The notes: generated by a model from the sequence alone, not told the origin. Positions 39,460 to 50,478 are shown, counted from the first letter of the stretch. The stretch is 64,000 bases of DNA from Candidatus Caccousia avicola (GCA_018712435.1 DVGZ01000041.1:53267-117266); one strand, 5' to 3'. Numbers and translations are program-made.

Positions 39460-41031
39460 TTAAGGACGAATACGGAAGGTGCGCGGGGCGAAGAAATACA
39501 CCAGAACGCACGCGGCAATGCAGTAAAGAACACAAAAGAGAATAGCCAGCGCCCCGAACAGAAGAATCGGAATCCTCTGCTGCATCAGGAAGAAGCAGAC
39601 CAGATAGGTAGCGGACAGAACGAAGCGGTAGGTCCCGCTTTTCAGCTCTGTTCCCGCGTTATAGGGCTGCAAGAGATAATAGATGGTCAGATAGTGAACG
39701 GAGAAGAACATGCTCATGCACAGAATGGACACCAGAAGGATTGCGTAATTGAGAGGGTTATCCGTTCCGCCTGAGAGATAGAGCAGAGCGGTGAGTCCTC
39801 CGCCGATCACAATGGCGGGCAGGAGATTGATCTTCATGATTTCCCGCAAACGGATGCGGAACAGCCGGAGCACCATATCCGGTTTTTTATAGAAGGGATA
39901 GGTGAGCAGGCTGTGATCGCAGTTGATGAACAGAGCCTGTGTGAAGCCGGTTCCACGGTTGATGGCGTACATGATGAAGGTGAAATAGGGAAGATAGACC
40001 AGAAGCAGGGCGTTGACTTCCTCCTTTGCCTCCGGGAAAAAGAACAGAGAGGCAGCAGCCGCGATAAACAAGACCAGAGCAACGGCGGCGATCCGTTTGG
40101 AGGATTTCCAGAGAATTTTCTGGTGACGCCGGATAAAGAGCTCGTTTAAAAACTCAAAACCCTCCTTGCGGCTGGTGACGGAAGCGTCCGTGCTGATCAT
40201 TTTCTCCGTGCGGGTTCGGGTGGCTTGTGTGAGATTGGCCCGCTGGTTCATGGCCTGCGGCAGAAGCTGCTGGTACATGCTGCGGAATTCCCGGAAAGTC
40301 AGAAGCTTTCGCAGAGACAGCAGTCCGGCCAGAATACCGGCGGCAAAGATCACAGCCGAAGCCTGCCACGGCAGAAGGATCCCGAGGGCGGGCAGCGCGT
40401 AGGCGGCGGCAAGCAGCAGAGCGCCGATGATCCAGGTAAGCTTGCCGAGCTTGTTTTCGTTGTTTGCGATTCCTCTGCGCTCATAGTCGGCCAGCGAGAT
40501 CCAAACCACCACCAGCTTACAGCCCGCCACAAAGAAGGGGAACAGCAGGCAGATCCACAGCGGAAGCCCGGAGGGAAGGCCGAGGGCCAGAGTAGCGGCC
40601 AGCATTCCCACAAGCACCTTGAGAAGCGCGTATCCATAATCGGAGAGAGCATAATCGCGCGCATTCATCCGAAGAAGGATGACGGCATAGTATTTGTCGC
40701 GCGTTGGATTGAACAGATAGGTGTTGACGAACGCGCCGAGAATGGTAAGCGGAATGAGAATGTGCAGGAAAAGCGTCTCGTAGGGCAGAGACTCCCAAAT
40801 CGCGCAGGGCAGCACAACCATCAGCGCAAGATAGAGGAACTTCCCGGCAAAAATGGTGAGAACCTCCCAGATTCCGGCCAGGACGTTCGCAAAGATTTTA
40901 AGTCCCTGCACACTGTACAGCGAATCGGGCAGCAGTTTGCCAATCAGCGGGATCTGCTTGATGGCGTACAGAATGGCGTTGACACGATAGGTGTTTTTGA
41001 GGGAGAAGGATTGCAGAAAAGCGTTAAGCAT
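39460..41031 (-). CDS. ABC transporter permease-like membrane protein
   Basis: Polytopic; overlaps start region of ABC ATPase gene end. Confidence 0.8.
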   Translation of the reverse strand: MLNAFLQSFSLKNTYRVNAILYAIKQIPLIGKLLPDSLYSVQGLKIFANVLAGIWEVLTIFAGKFLYLALMVVLPCAIWESLPYETLFLHILIPLTILGAFVNTYLFNPTRDKYYAVILLRMNARDYALSDYGYALLKVLVGMLAATLALGLPSGLPLWICLLFPFFVAGCKLVVVWISLADYERRGIANNENKLGKLTWIIGALLLAAAYALPALGILLPWQASAVIFAAGILAGLLSLRKLLTFREFRSMYQQLLPQAMNQRANLTQATRTRTEKMISTDASVTSRKEGFEFLNELFIRRHQKILWKSSKRIAAVALVLFIAAAASLFFFPEAKEEVNALLLVYLPYFTFIMYAINRGTGFTQALFINCDHSLLTYPFYKKPDMVLRLFRIRLREIMKINLLPAIVIGGGLTALLYLSGGTDNPLNYAILLVSILCMSMFFSVHYLTIYYLLQPYNAGTELKSGTYRFVLSATYLVCFFLMQQRIPILLFGALAILFCVLYCIAACVLVYFFAPRTFRIRP

Positions 41032-41731
41032 GGTTTTCCTCCCGCAGAGCAGACAGAATTTTCTCCTTGAAGGCTTCGTCGTCGAGCGTGGCCTTGTCCA
41101 CACGTTCCAGCGTGCCGTGGCTCAGCAGGACGATCTCATCACACAGATCCACCGCCAAATCCAGCAGGTGGGTGGAGAAAATGGTGACACGTCCTTCCTT
41201 GAGCGAACGGAGCCGCTCCTTCATCTCCTCGGCGACCACAACGTCCAGCGAGGTCAGAGGTTCGTCCAGCAGAAAGAGGTTGGGCTGAGCCACGATGTTG
41301 ATCAGCATCTGCATTTTATTTTTCATGCCGTGGGAATAATCCTTCATCAGCTTGTCGCGATCCTCGGGATCGATGCTCATGCTTTCGAAGTATTCGTCCA
41401 GCGGCTTGGGATTCGGGATGCTTGCGCGGTTGATGTCGAGGAAGAATTTGAGGAATTCCCGCGCTGTCAGGAATTCCGGCACGGTCGGCGTGGAGAGGAC
41501 ATAGCCGATATCCTCCGCGGCGACTTCGCGGGGGCCTTCCTCCGTTTCCAGATAGAAGGAGCCGCCGTCCGAAGTAATGTCGCGGTTCAGGCAGTTGAAC
41601 AGCGTGGTTTTGCCCGCGCCGTTGCGCCCCAGCAGTCCATAAATTTTTCCGCTTTCAAAGGAAAAGCTGATATCGCGTAAAACTTCTTTGGATCCATATT
41701 TCTTCTGTAAATGATCGATAACCAATTTCAT
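41024..41731 (-). CDS. ABC transporter ATP-binding protein
   Basis: GLLGRNGAGKTTLFNCLNRDI; DYSHGMKNKMQMLINIVAQPNLFLLDEPLTSLD. Confidence 0.93.
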   Translation of the reverse strand: MKLVIDHLQKKYGSKEVLRDISFSFESGKIYGLLGRNGAGKTTLFNCLNRDITSDGGSFYLETEEGPREVAAEDIGYVLSTPTVPEFLTAREFLKFFLDINRASIPNPKPLDEYFESMSIDPEDRDKLMKDYSHGMKNKMQMLINIVAQPNLFLLDEPLTSLDVVVAEEMKERLRSLKEGRVTIFSTHLLDLAVDLCDEIVLLSHGTLERVDKATLDDEAFKEKILSALREENHA

Positions 41732-41988
41732 TTTCATAAAACTCCTTGCTCGGATGGTTTCCCGTACAGGGCCTGATCGGTATGGTTTTATTATACAGGG
41801 AAGCGGGAAATTGTAAAGCCGCGGAGAGACCTGAGCGGAGGAGCGGTACCGCGCGGCGCGGACGGGGGAGATCGCCTGTTTTCTTCCCTGTCGGAGAAAG
41901 GCGTTTTTTGCCGAAAATGACGAAAAACGGCACAAGCTTTCCTGTGGAGGAAAACTTGTGCCGTTTCAGATAGAGAAGAAAGGAATTA

Positions 41989-43065
41989 TCAATCGCCGAA
42001 GGAGATTCCCAAATCGCGTGCGGAGCGGACTTCCTCGCAGTCCACCGGCACGCCTTTGAGCTTCCCGGCAATTTCGCTGAGCGGTACGCCGACAATCTCC
42101 GTTCCCTTGAGGGCGACCATCTTTCCATAGTCCTCGTTGGCGATCAGCTGTGCCGCCGCCGTGCCAAAGCGGGTGGAAAGCACACGGTCATAAGCGCAGG
42201 GGCTTCCGCCGCGCTGAAAATGTCCGGGAACCGTGACGCGGATCTCCTGTCCCGTCATCTGGCCGATTTCGGCGGCAAGGCGGTAGGAGATGGAGGGATA
42301 CTGCATTTCCAAACGGGCGTTTTTGAATTCCTTCTTGGAAAGCTTGGACTCCTCCAGCGACAGAGCTCCCTCTGCCACGGCCAGAATGGAAAAGCGTTTT
42401 CCGGCCTTGTTGCGCTGCTCCAGCGTTTTCACAATGGATTTGATCTGATAGGGGATTTCCGGCAGCAGGATCACATCCGCGCCGCCCGCGATACCGGCAT
42501 ACAGCGGCAGCCAGCCCACCTTGTGTCCCATGATTTCGACGATAAAGACGCGCCCGTGGGAGGTGGCGGTTGTGTGGATGCAGTCCAGCACGTTCGTGGC
42601 GATCTCAACGGCGGAGTGGAAGCCGAAGGTCATGTCCGTTCCCCAGACGTCGTTGTCGATGGTTTTGGGAAGCGACACCACCGGGATCCCTTCTTCGCTG
42701 AGAAGGTTGGCCGTTTTTTGTGTCCCGTTGCCGCCGAGGATCACAAGGCAATCCAGCTTCATTTTGCGGAAGTTTTCCTTCATAGCCTTGACCTTGTCCA
42801 CGTTATCCTCGCCGATCACACGCATCTTTTTGAACGGCTGGCGGGAGGTGCCGAGGATCGTGCCGCCCAGCGTGAGGATTCCGGAAAAGTCCTCGCGCGC
42901 CATACGGCGGTAATTTCCCTCAATCAGTCCGCGGTATCCGTCCTGAATGCCGCAGATCTCGACTTTATCCCCCCATTTGACATAAAGGGCTTTTGCCACG
43001 CCGCGGATCGCCGCGTTCAATCCCTGGCAGTCGCCTCCGCTTGTAAGAATTCCAATCCGTTTCAT
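41989..43065 (-). CDS. 6-phosphofructokinase, mixed-substrate group III type
   Basis: GILTSGGDCQGLNAAIRG; GGNGTQKTANLL; PKTIDNDVWGTD; EIMGHKVGWLPLYAGIAGGADVILLPEIP. Confidence 0.9.
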   Translation of the reverse strand: MKRIGILTSGGDCQGLNAAIRGVAKALYVKWGDKVEICGIQDGYRGLIEGNYRRMAREDFSGILTLGGTILGTSRQPFKKMRVIGEDNVDKVKAMKENFRKMKLDCLVILGGNGTQKTANLLSEEGIPVVSLPKTIDNDVWGTDMTFGFHSAVEIATNVLDCIHTTATSHGRVFIVEIMGHKVGWLPLYAGIAGGADVILLPEIPYQIKSIVKTLEQRNKAGKRFSILAVAEGALSLEESKLSKKEFKNARLEMQYPSISYRLAAEIGQMTGQEIRVTVPGHFQRGGSPCAYDRVLSTRFGTAAAQLIANEDYGKMVALKGTEIVGVPLSEIAGKLKGVPVDCEEVRSARDLGISFGD

Positions 43066-43088
43066 AAGACATGATTCCCCTCTCGGAT

Positions 43089-45227
43089 TTATTTTTTCTG
43101 CGCCTCTTCTATGGTATAGACGGGACGCAGGGGTTTGCTGAGATCCTGTTCTTCCAGTGCATGGAGCGCTTCCGAGGCCAAACGGGAGAATTCACGCTGG
43201 CAGTTGACGGAAGCCTTTCCGCGCCGGTCGATATGGACATAGGAGGTGTCCGGCTGCATGAGACGGGCGTTTGCATTGTCGCTGAGCATCAGATCCAGGA
43301 TGGAGAAGGCGCGCTCCCGGAGACGTTCGTCCTCGATGGGGAACACCAGCTCCACGCGGCGATCCAGATTACGCGGCATCCAGTCGGCGCTTCCCATGAA
43401 AATGTGCGGTTCGCCGCCGTTTTCAAAGCGGAAAATCCGGCTGTGCTCCAAAAGCTGGCCCACGATGCTCCGAACCGTGATGGTTTCGCTGATTCCCGGC
43501 AGACCCGGAATCAGGCAGCAGATGCCGCGCACAATCAGCTGGATCGGCACACCGGCCTGCGAAGCCTCGTACAGCAGCCCGATGATCTCCGGATCCACCA
43601 GGGAGTTGACCTTGGCGGTGATGCCGGAGGGAAGGCCGCGCTTGGCGTTCTCCGTTTCCCGGCGGATGCGCTGCTTGAAGAATTTGCGCATTCCCTGCGG
43701 CGCGACAATAAAGCGGTTGTATTCCGGCGGCATGGAATAGCCGGTCAGTACATTAAAGAGGGAGGAGGCGTCCGCGCCGAACGGCTCGCGGCAGGTGAAC
43801 ATACCGATGTCCGTATAAATGCGGGCGGTCGAGTCGTTGTAGTTGCCGGTGCCCATGTGCACATAGCGCCGGATTCCGTCCTCGTCCTGCCGGACCACCA
43901 GCAGGATCTTGCAGTGCGTTTTCAGACCGGCAAGGCCGTAAATAACGTGGCAGCCCGCCGCTTCCAGCTTCTTTGCCCAGAGAATGTTGTTTTCCTCGTC
44001 GAAGCGGGCTTTCAGCTCAACCAGCACCGTCACCTGCTTGCCTGCTTCCGCCGCCTTGATCAGCGCCGCTACAATGGGAGAGTTTCCGCTGACACGGTAA
44101 AGGGTCTGCTTGATGGCAAGCACGTTTTCATCCTCCGCAGCGCGGCGCACAAATTCCGTCACGCAGTCAAAGGTTTCGTAGGGGTGGTGAACCATCCGGT
44201 CCCCTTCGCGGATCGCTTCAAAAATATCGCTGTACCCCCAGAAATCGGCGGGCGGGGAGACGGGGACAATCGGCTTGAAGCACAGGGAAGCGCAGCCGGG
44301 GATTCCGGCCACCTTGGAGAGGAAGGTCAGATCCAGCGGGCCGGTAAGCTCGTAGATATCCTTCTCGTTGATCTTGAGCATTTCGATGAGAAACTCCCGG
44401 ATCTCCTTGTCGCAGTGCTGTTCCAGCTCCAGACGGACGGGACGGCCGCGCTTTCTCTTTTTGATCGATTTCTGCACCTCGATCATGAGATCCTCGGCTT
44501 CCTCGTCGATCTCCAAATCCGAATCGCGGGTCAGCCGGAAGGGACAGGCCGCCTTGATTTTATGCAGTTCAAACAGCTCGGGAAGCATCATATCAATGAC
44601 GTCTTCAAGCAGGAATAATCCACGCCGCGATTCATCCGGCATGGGGATTTCAAGAAAGCGCGGCAGGATTCCCGGTACCTGCACCACGGCAAAGCAGGGC
44701 TCGCCGCTTTTTTCCTCCAGCCGCACGGCAATGTTCAGGCTTTTGTTGGAGAGCATGGGGAAGGGGCGGCTCCGGTCCACCGCGAGAGGTGTGAGGACAG
44801 GGAAAAGAACCTTTGAAAAATAGCGCTGCAAAAACGCGGTCTGTTCCTCGTTCAGATCCTCCGGTTCCACAAACTCAAATCCATTGTTGCGCAGCACGGG
44901 AAGAATGGAACGGTTGAAGCAGGAATACTGCTTTTCCATAAAGAGCGCGATCTTTTCGCGCAGGCTGTTGAGAAGCTGCTGCGGGGTCAGGCCGGAAAGA
45001 TCCGGGGTTGTGTATTTGGAGCGCACCTGTTCCATCACGCCCGCCACACGGACCATAAAAAATTCGTCCAGATTGGAAGCGGTGATGGCCAGAAAGCGCA
45101 GACGTTCGAAAATGGGATTTTCTTTTTTAAAGGCTTCCTCCAGCACGCGCACGTTGAAGTCAAGCCAGCTGAGCTCGCGGTTCAGGTAAGGAAGCTTTGT
45201 TTTTTCCTTTTCAATGGCGTTTTTCAT
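43089..45227 (-). CDS. ppk1: Polyphosphate kinase 1
   Basis: YLNRELSWLDFNVRVLEEA; HPYETFDCV; HMGTGNYNDSTARIYTDIGMFT; SADWMPRNLDRRVE. Confidence 0.96.
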   Translation of the reverse strand: MKNAIEKEKTKLPYLNRELSWLDFNVRVLEEAFKKENPIFERLRFLAITASNLDEFFMVRVAGVMEQVRSKYTTPDLSGLTPQQLLNSLREKIALFMEKQYSCFNRSILPVLRNNGFEFVEPEDLNEEQTAFLQRYFSKVLFPVLTPLAVDRSRPFPMLSNKSLNIAVRLEEKSGEPCFAVVQVPGILPRFLEIPMPDESRRGLFLLEDVIDMMLPELFELHKIKAACPFRLTRDSDLEIDEEAEDLMIEVQKSIKKRKRGRPVRLELEQHCDKEIREFLIEMLKINEKDIYELTGPLDLTFLSKVAGIPGCASLCFKPIVPVSPPADFWGYSDIFEAIREGDRMVHHPYETFDCVTEFVRRAAEDENVLAIKQTLYRVSGNSPIVAALIKAAEAGKQVTVLVELKARFDEENNILWAKKLEAAGCHVIYGLAGLKTHCKILLVVRQDEDGIRRYVHMGTGNYNDSTARIYTDIGMFTCREPFGADASSLFNVLTGYSMPPEYNRFIVAPQGMRKFFKQRIRRETENAKRGLPSGITAKVNSLVDPEIIGLLYEASQAGVPIQLIVRGICCLIPGLPGISETITVRSIVGQLLEHSRIFRFENGGEPHIFMGSADWMPRNLDRRVELVFPIEDERLRERAFSILDLMLSDNANARLMQPDTSYVHIDRRGKASVNCQREFSRLASEALHALEEQDLSKPLRPVYTIEEAQKK

Positions 45228-45233
45228 GAACGG

Positions 45234-46808
45234 TCACACCTTTCTCTGCTTTGCTGTTTTGACGGGCGCGTCACGCACGGTTAATTCCGGATGCACGCCG
45301 AACACATCCTCGAAAAACGGGACGGCCTGGCTGAAAGCCCACTCTTCGAGGGAAGCGCTCTCTATGCTTTCCGCTGTGATCAGCAGGCGGTTTTTGTCCA
45401 GCCTGGCTTTCAGGTTTTTCAGTTTCTGCTTCTGCGATTGATCCAGCGAATCCGCCAGACGGAAAATGGCCGCCAGCTTGGACACGATCAGCTGCTGCCG
45501 GGCGGACAGGGAGTCCGCGGCCTCGGGACTGTCGGCAGGAAGGAAGGTGGAGGCCACCAGATACAGCTCTTTTTCCGCGATTCCGTAAATATCCATGCTT
45601 CGAATCACATGGAAGGTGCTGTTGGAATACTGGCGCGGATGTGTATAGTAGCCGCACTCGTGCAGGAGGGAGGCTACTTCGAGCAGAAGACGGTTGCGGG
45701 AATCCAGACCGTGGATTTCCTTCATCCGATCAAAAAGAAGGCCGGAAAGCTCCGCGATCCGCTCCGCGTGCTCCATGTTGCACTGAAAGCTTTTGCCAAG
45801 CTCCCGCACACATGCCAGCGTGCTGCGGCGGACACGGTCGAAGGCCAGTTCCCTTGTCTTGGGAAGAAGGATCTCCTGTAAAATGGGACGCAGCAAATCT
45901 ACCTGAGGTGCATAAATAGATTTTACACCCGTCAGGTTGATTAAGTAAAGATAAATCGACAAAGTTGTGTAAAGAAGTTCCGCATCGGACTCGGAAATTT
46001 GGTAAGAAAAGCTGATTTTCTCGGGCGTCATGTTGCGAATGGTGGCATAAAGCTCGCGCACGGAATCCGCCTGGATGGTGTAAACGCCGCCTTTTTTCTC
46101 CGCCTTGCAGAGCGAAGCGATCAGCGCGCTGCCGTTATCCGCGAGGACAAGCTGGGAGACGGAGGGGAAGCCGCCCGGATAAACGGAAAGAAAGCGGCCG
46201 ACGGCGACATGGATATATTCTTCGAGCACTTCATGAAAATGGATGCTCGAAGCTTGCAGGCTTCCGAGCATATCATGAAGCTTTAAGGCGCCCACCGGAA
46301 TGTTTTTGGAAAATACGGCGGTTTCATCCCGGATCACCGCAACGCCGATGCTGCCCGTGCCGATGTAGGCGATCAAGGTGTTGCCGTCTTTGAGACGTTC
46401 CGGGAGCTGTTTGAGGATTTCACCATATACGAAAGCTTTCTCCTGGTTATCCTCCAGGATTTCCACCTGCACGCCGTTCTGGATTTTCAGCTGATCCACC
46501 ACAAAGGCGCGGTTTACCGCCTCGCGGAGCGCGGTGGTGGCGACGACACGGCAGGAATCCACTCCGTATTCCTGCATCAATGCGCAAAAGCCCCGCAGAG
46601 CCGAGGAGATGGAGCGAATGCTTTCAAAGCTGATTTTCGTATTGCTGAACACCTCATGGCCGATGGAAATCGGGTACTCGAGCGATTCGAGTTCAGAGAC
46701 TTCGCCTTTTCGCAGCTGGGCGATCCGCATCCGCAGCAGCTTGGAGCCGATGCCGACAGCGGCCGCGGTGCGCGTTCCTTTTTTCTTGACGCTTTTGACT
46801 GTTTTCAC
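45234..46808 (-). CDS. Ppx/GppA phosphatase with C-terminal HD-type region (GTG start proposed)
   Basis: AYIGTGSIGVAVIRD; C-terminal LLHECGYYTHPRQYSNSTFHVI; GTG 46808 after gggagg. Confidence 0.88.
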   Translation of the reverse strand: MKTVKSVKKKGTRTAAAVGIGSKLLRMRIAQLRKGEVSELESLEYPISIGHEVFSNTKISFESIRSISSALRGFCALMQEYGVDSCRVVATTALREAVNRAFVVDQLKIQNGVQVEILEDNQEKAFVYGEILKQLPERLKDGNTLIAYIGTGSIGVAVIRDETAVFSKNIPVGALKLHDMLGSLQASSIHFHEVLEEYIHVAVGRFLSVYPGGFPSVSQLVLADNGSALIASLCKAEKKGGVYTIQADSVRELYATIRNMTPEKISFSYQISESDAELLYTTLSIYLYLINLTGVKSIYAPQVDLLRPILQEILLPKTRELAFDRVRRSTLACVRELGKSFQCNMEHAERIAELSGLLFDRMKEIHGLDSRNRLLLEVASLLHECGYYTHPRQYSNSTFHVIRSMDIYGIAEKELYLVASTFLPADSPEAADSLSARQQLIVSKLAAIFRLADSLDQSQKQKLKNLKARLDKNRLLITAESIESASLEEWAFSQAVPFFEDVFGVHPELTVRDAPVKTAKQRKV

Positions 46809-47048
46809 AACGTTTCCTCCCTGAGCACAGTAGTGTTGAGGACAGCGAAAAAATTTACCGGATCCGCGGAAGCGGAAAAATTTGGGTTCCACGGATATAA
46901 TAGTATTATAGCAATAATTCTGCAAACGCACAATTCCTTTCCCCGCCATTCCGGCCCAAAAGCGCGCCGGAAAGCGAAGTTTTACAGGATTTTTACGTTT
47001 CCCGATCGAAAGAAAAAGATACTTGAAAAATTTTTTTAAAAAAGGGCT

Positions 47049-47078
47049 TGATTTTTGATCGGAGTTTTGATATAGTAA
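47049..47078 (+). promoter_or_regulatory. tRNA-Ser promoter
   Basis: TTGATT-17 nt-TATAGT (approximate coordinates). Confidence 0.5.
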
Positions 47079-47124
47079 TAGAGCACTCGGGAGACCGGTG
47101 TGAAAAGAGAATCCTGTTCTACAC

Positions 47125-47210
47125 GGAGAGGTATTCTAATGGTAAGGAGCCACATTGGAAATGTGGTGTGCCGCAAGGCATTGTGCGTTCGAGTCGCATC
47201 CTCTCCGCCA
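47125..47210 (+). tRNA. tRNA-Ser (anticodon GGA), CCA encoded
   Basis: Acceptor GGAGAGG/CCTCTCC; anticodon arm CCACA-TTGGAAA-TGTGG; long variable arm TGTGCCGCAAGGCATT; T-loop GTTCGAGT; GCCA end. Confidence 0.95.
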
Positions 47211-47240
47211 AAGGCCAGACAAATTGTCTGGCCTTTTTTC
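47211..47240 (+). terminator. Terminator after tRNA-Ser
   Basis: AAAGGCCAGACAA-a-TTGTCTGGCCTTTTTTC. Confidence 0.85.
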
Positions 47241-47366
47241 ATACCCTGGCAAACTTCTTGCTTTTCCCAGCGTTTGCTATTATAATGAAAAGAAGCATTT
47301 TGCCGGTCGGTGGCCGGCGGTATGCTTTTCAATTCACTTCACAAAAGGAAGGTATGGTGCTTACGA

Positions 47367-48761
47367 ATGAAACGGACAGAGATCAAGGAGCTTTATCAAA
47401 GCTCGCAAAGCCTGAGCGGCCAGCGCGTCACGGTATGCGGATGGGTTCGCACAATTCGCGATTCCAAAGCGCTCGGCTTTATCGAATTGAATGACGGAAG
47501 CTGCTTCAAGGGCGTGCAGATCGTGTTTGAGGACGCAAAGCTTTCTAATTTCAAGGAGATTGTCAAGGTCAACGTAGGCGCCGCCCTTGTTGTGACAGGC
47601 GAGCTTCTGCTGACCCCGGAGATGAAGCAGCCCTTTGAGATTCATGCGGAGGAGATTGTGGTGGAAGGCGCTTCCACTCCCGATTACCCGCTGCAAAAGA
47701 AACGCCACACGCTGGAATATCTGCGCACGGTCGCCCATCTGCGTCCGCGCACAAATACTTTCAGCGCCGCGTTCCGCGTGCGTTCCGCCGCCGCGTTTGC
47801 CATTCACAAGTTTTTCCAGGAGAACGGCTTTGTCTATGCCCACACGCCGATCATCACCGGAAGCGACTGCGAGGGAGCGGGGGAGATGTTCCATGTCACC
47901 TCGTTTGACCTGAACGAAATTCCCCGCCTGGAGGACGGCACGCCGGACTACAGCCAGGACTTCTTCCAGAAGAGCACCTCTTTGACGGTTTCCGGCCAGC
48001 TGGAAGCGGAGTGCATGGCGCAGGCGTTCGGCAAGGTGTATACCTTCGGCCCGACCTTCCGCGCGGAGCGCTCCTATACCCAGCGCCATGCGGCGGAGTT
48101 CTGGATGGTGGAGCCGGAGATCGCGTTTGCGGATCTGGAGGACGACATGGAGCTGGCCGAAGCGATGATGAAATATGTCATCCGCTATGTGCTGGATGTC
48201 TGCGCGGCGGATATCGCTTTCTGCAACCAGTTTATTGACAAGGGCCTTCTGGAGCGCCTTAACCATGTGGCAAACTCCGATTTTGGCCGTGTGACCTACA
48301 CCGACGCGATCGAGCTTCTGAAGAAGAACAACGACAACTTTGAATATAAGGTGGAGTGGGGCGTCGATTTGCAGACGGAGCATGAGAAATACCTGACGGA
48401 AAAGGTATTCGGCCGTCCGGTGTTTGTCACAGACTATCCGAAAGAGATCAAGGCGTTCTATATGCGCCTGAACGATGACGGCAAGACGGTGGCGGCAGTG
48501 GATCTGCTGGTCCCCGGAATCGGTGAGATCATCGGCGGCAGCCAGCGTGAGGAGCGTCTGGAGCTGCTGCAAAAGAGAATGCAGGAGCTTTCTCTGAACG
48601 AGGAGGACTACTGGTGGTATCTGGACCTTCGCCGTTACGGCGGAACGAAGCATGCCGGATTCGGCATCGGCTTTGAGCGCCTGATCATGTATTTGACCGG
48701 CATCTCCAACATCCGCGACGTCCTGCCCTTCCCGCGCACGACCGGCACAGCGGAGTTCTAA
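47367..48761 (+). CDS. asnS: Asparaginyl-tRNA synthetase
   Basis: [61 protein letters not shown] (as [11 protein letters not shown]..); [28 protein letters not shown]. Confidence 0.96.
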   Translation: MKRTEIKELYQSSQSLSGQRVTVCGWVRTIRDSKALGFIELNDGSCFKGVQIVFEDAKLSNFKEIVKVNVGAALVVTGELLLTPEMKQPFEIHAEEIVVEGASTPDYPLQKKRHTLEYLRTVAHLRPRTNTFSAAFRVRSAAAFAIHKFFQENGFVYAHTPIITGSDCEGAGEMFHVTSFDLNEIPRLEDGTPDYSQDFFQKSTSLTVSGQLEAECMAQAFGKVYTFGPTFRAERSYTQRHAAEFWMVEPEIAFADLEDDMELAEAMMKYVIRYVLDVCAADIAFCNQFIDKGLLERLNHVANSDFGRVTYTDAIELLKKNNDNFEYKVEWGVDLQTEHEKYLTEKVFGRPVFVTDYPKEIKAFYMRLNDDGKTVAAVDLLVPGIGEIIGGSQREERLELLQKRMQELSLNEEDYWWYLDLRRYGGTKHAGFGIGFERLIMYLTGISNIRDVLPFPRTTGTAEF

Positions 48762-48770
48762 CAAAGGTAC

Positions 48771-48827
48771 AAAATCCGGAACCTGTTTTGAGTTGTTTAT
48801 GGCTCAAACAGGTTCCGGATTTTTTTA
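48771..48827 (+). terminator. Terminator after asnS
   Basis: AAATCCGGAACCTGTTTTGAG-N10-CTCAAACAGGTTCCGGATTTTTTT. Confidence 0.9.
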
Positions 48828-49031
48828 AGCGGTTTCTTTTTGCGGCAAACAGAATATTATATTGTGATTTTTTGCACCTCCCAAATTGTATACTTTACCA
48901 GAAAGGCGCCTGATTCCCGCCTGTTCGTGCGGCAAAATGAAGGAATTGCATTTTAGACTTGCATTTTTCGTGGGGATAGATTAAAATAATACAAGACTTT
49001 ACCAGGCGTTTTTGCATTTTTTAAGAAGGAG

Positions 49032-50321
49032 ATGCGCAATTTGGAGTATCAAGCAATGTCTCGGGAAGAGCTTTCCCAGCTGAAGAAGGAACTGGAAAAC
49101 CGGTATCATGAAGTGCAGGCGCAGGGCCTGAACCTGAACATGGCGCGCGGAAAACCGAGTGTGGAGCAGGTGGAGCTTTCCATGCCGATGCTCGATACGC
49201 TGAATTCCCGCTCCAAGATGACGGCCTCCACTGGGGAGGACTGCCGCAACTACGGTATGGCGGACGGCCTGCCGGAGCTTCGCCTTCTGTTTGCCGAGAT
49301 GATGGGTGTGGACGACCACAACATTATTGTCGGCGGAAACTCGAGCCTGAACATGATGTTTGACGTGATCTCCTGTGCGATGACGCATGGCTTCAGCAAC
49401 TGTGAGCCGTGGATGCACCAGGGACATCTGAAATTTCTCTGCCCCTCTCCCGGCTACGATCGCCATTTTGCTATTACGGAATATTTCGGCATGGAGCTGA
49501 TCGAAATCCCCATGACGCCGGAAGGCCCGGACATGGATGAGGTGGAGCGCTGGGTTAACAACGATCCCCAGGTCAAGGGCATCTGGTGTGTGCCGAAGTA
49601 CAGCAATCCCCAGGGCTACACCTATTCCGATGAGACGGTCCGCCGTTTTGCCGCTCTGCGTCCGGCCGCGAAGGATTTCCGTATTTTCTGGGACAACGCC
49701 TATTGTGTGCACGATCTGACCGATACGCCTGACAAGCTGCTGAATCTCTGGTATGAGTGCCGCAAGACGCATAATATTGATCTCCCGATTTTCTTTGCTT
49801 CCACCAGCAAAATCACCTTCCCCGGAGCCGGTGTGGCGGCTGTCGGCGCGAGCGAGGTCAATCTGGAAATCCTGCGTACCCATTATTCCTATCAGACCAT
49901 TGGGCCGGATAAGCTCAATCAGCTTCGCCACATTTATTTCCTGCGCGATATGGAAGGCGTCACGGCGCAGATGCGGCGGCATCGGAAAATTATCGAGCCG
50001 AAATTCAAGACAGTGCTGTCCAAGCTGGAAAATCAGCTGGGGGGCAAGGGGATTGCCGAGTGGACCAACCCGAACGGCGGCTACTTTGTCAGCGTACAGG
50101 TGTTGGACGGCTGCGCCAAGCGTGTCGTACAGCTGTGCAAGGAAGCAGGCGTGCAGCTGACCAGCGCGGGAGCCGCGTATCCCTACGGCAAGGATCCCAG
50201 AGACAGCAACATCCGTGTGGCTCCCACTTATCCGCCGGTTTCCGAGCTGGAAATTGCGATGGATTTGTTCTGCCTCTGCACAGAGCTGGCAGCGGTGGAG
50301 AAGCTTCTGGAAACGAAATAA
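49032..50321 (+). CDS. Class I aminotransferase (aspartate aminotransferase, MocR-like/subgroup Ic type)
   Basis: LNLNMARGKPSVEQVELSMPML; YSNPQGYTYSDETVRRFAAL; FASTSKITFPGAGVAAVGAS. Confidence 0.88.
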   Translation: MRNLEYQAMSREELSQLKKELENRYHEVQAQGLNLNMARGKPSVEQVELSMPMLDTLNSRSKMTASTGEDCRNYGMADGLPELRLLFAEMMGVDDHNIIVGGNSSLNMMFDVISCAMTHGFSNCEPWMHQGHLKFLCPSPGYDRHFAITEYFGMELIEIPMTPEGPDMDEVERWVNNDPQVKGIWCVPKYSNPQGYTYSDETVRRFAALRPAAKDFRIFWDNAYCVHDLTDTPDKLLNLWYECRKTHNIDLPIFFASTSKITFPGAGVAAVGASEVNLEILRTHYSYQTIGPDKLNQLRHIYFLRDMEGVTAQMRRHRKIIEPKFKTVLSKLENQLGGKGIAEWTNPNGGYFVSVQVLDGCAKRVVQLCKEAGVQLTSAGAAYPYGKDPRDSNIRVAPTYPPVSELEIAMDLFCLCTELAAVEKLLETK

Positions 50322-50376
50322 GCTTGTTTCCGCGAAACGCTACATTATATATGTAGAATTTGTGAATTGCGATATT

Positions 50377-50417
50377 CCCGGCAGCGGCAGCCTGATTGGC
50401 CGCTGCCGGGCTTTTTT
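50377..50417 (+). terminator. Terminator after aminotransferase
   Basis: CCCGGCAGCGGC-N-GCCGCTGCCGGGCTTTTTT. Confidence 0.88.
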
Positions 50418-50449
50418 CGCGGGATTTGGCGCGGGATGTCGTAATTTTG

Positions 50450-50478
50450 TTGACTTTTTAAAAAGATAACCATATAAT
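50450..50478 (+). promoter_or_regulatory. secDF promoter
   Basis: TTGACT-17 nt-TATAAT. Confidence 0.75.

Noticed and set aside
47036-47332. 98-aa - strand ORF over the tRNA region
   Set aside because: Overlaps a clear tRNA-Ser and its terminator; spurious.
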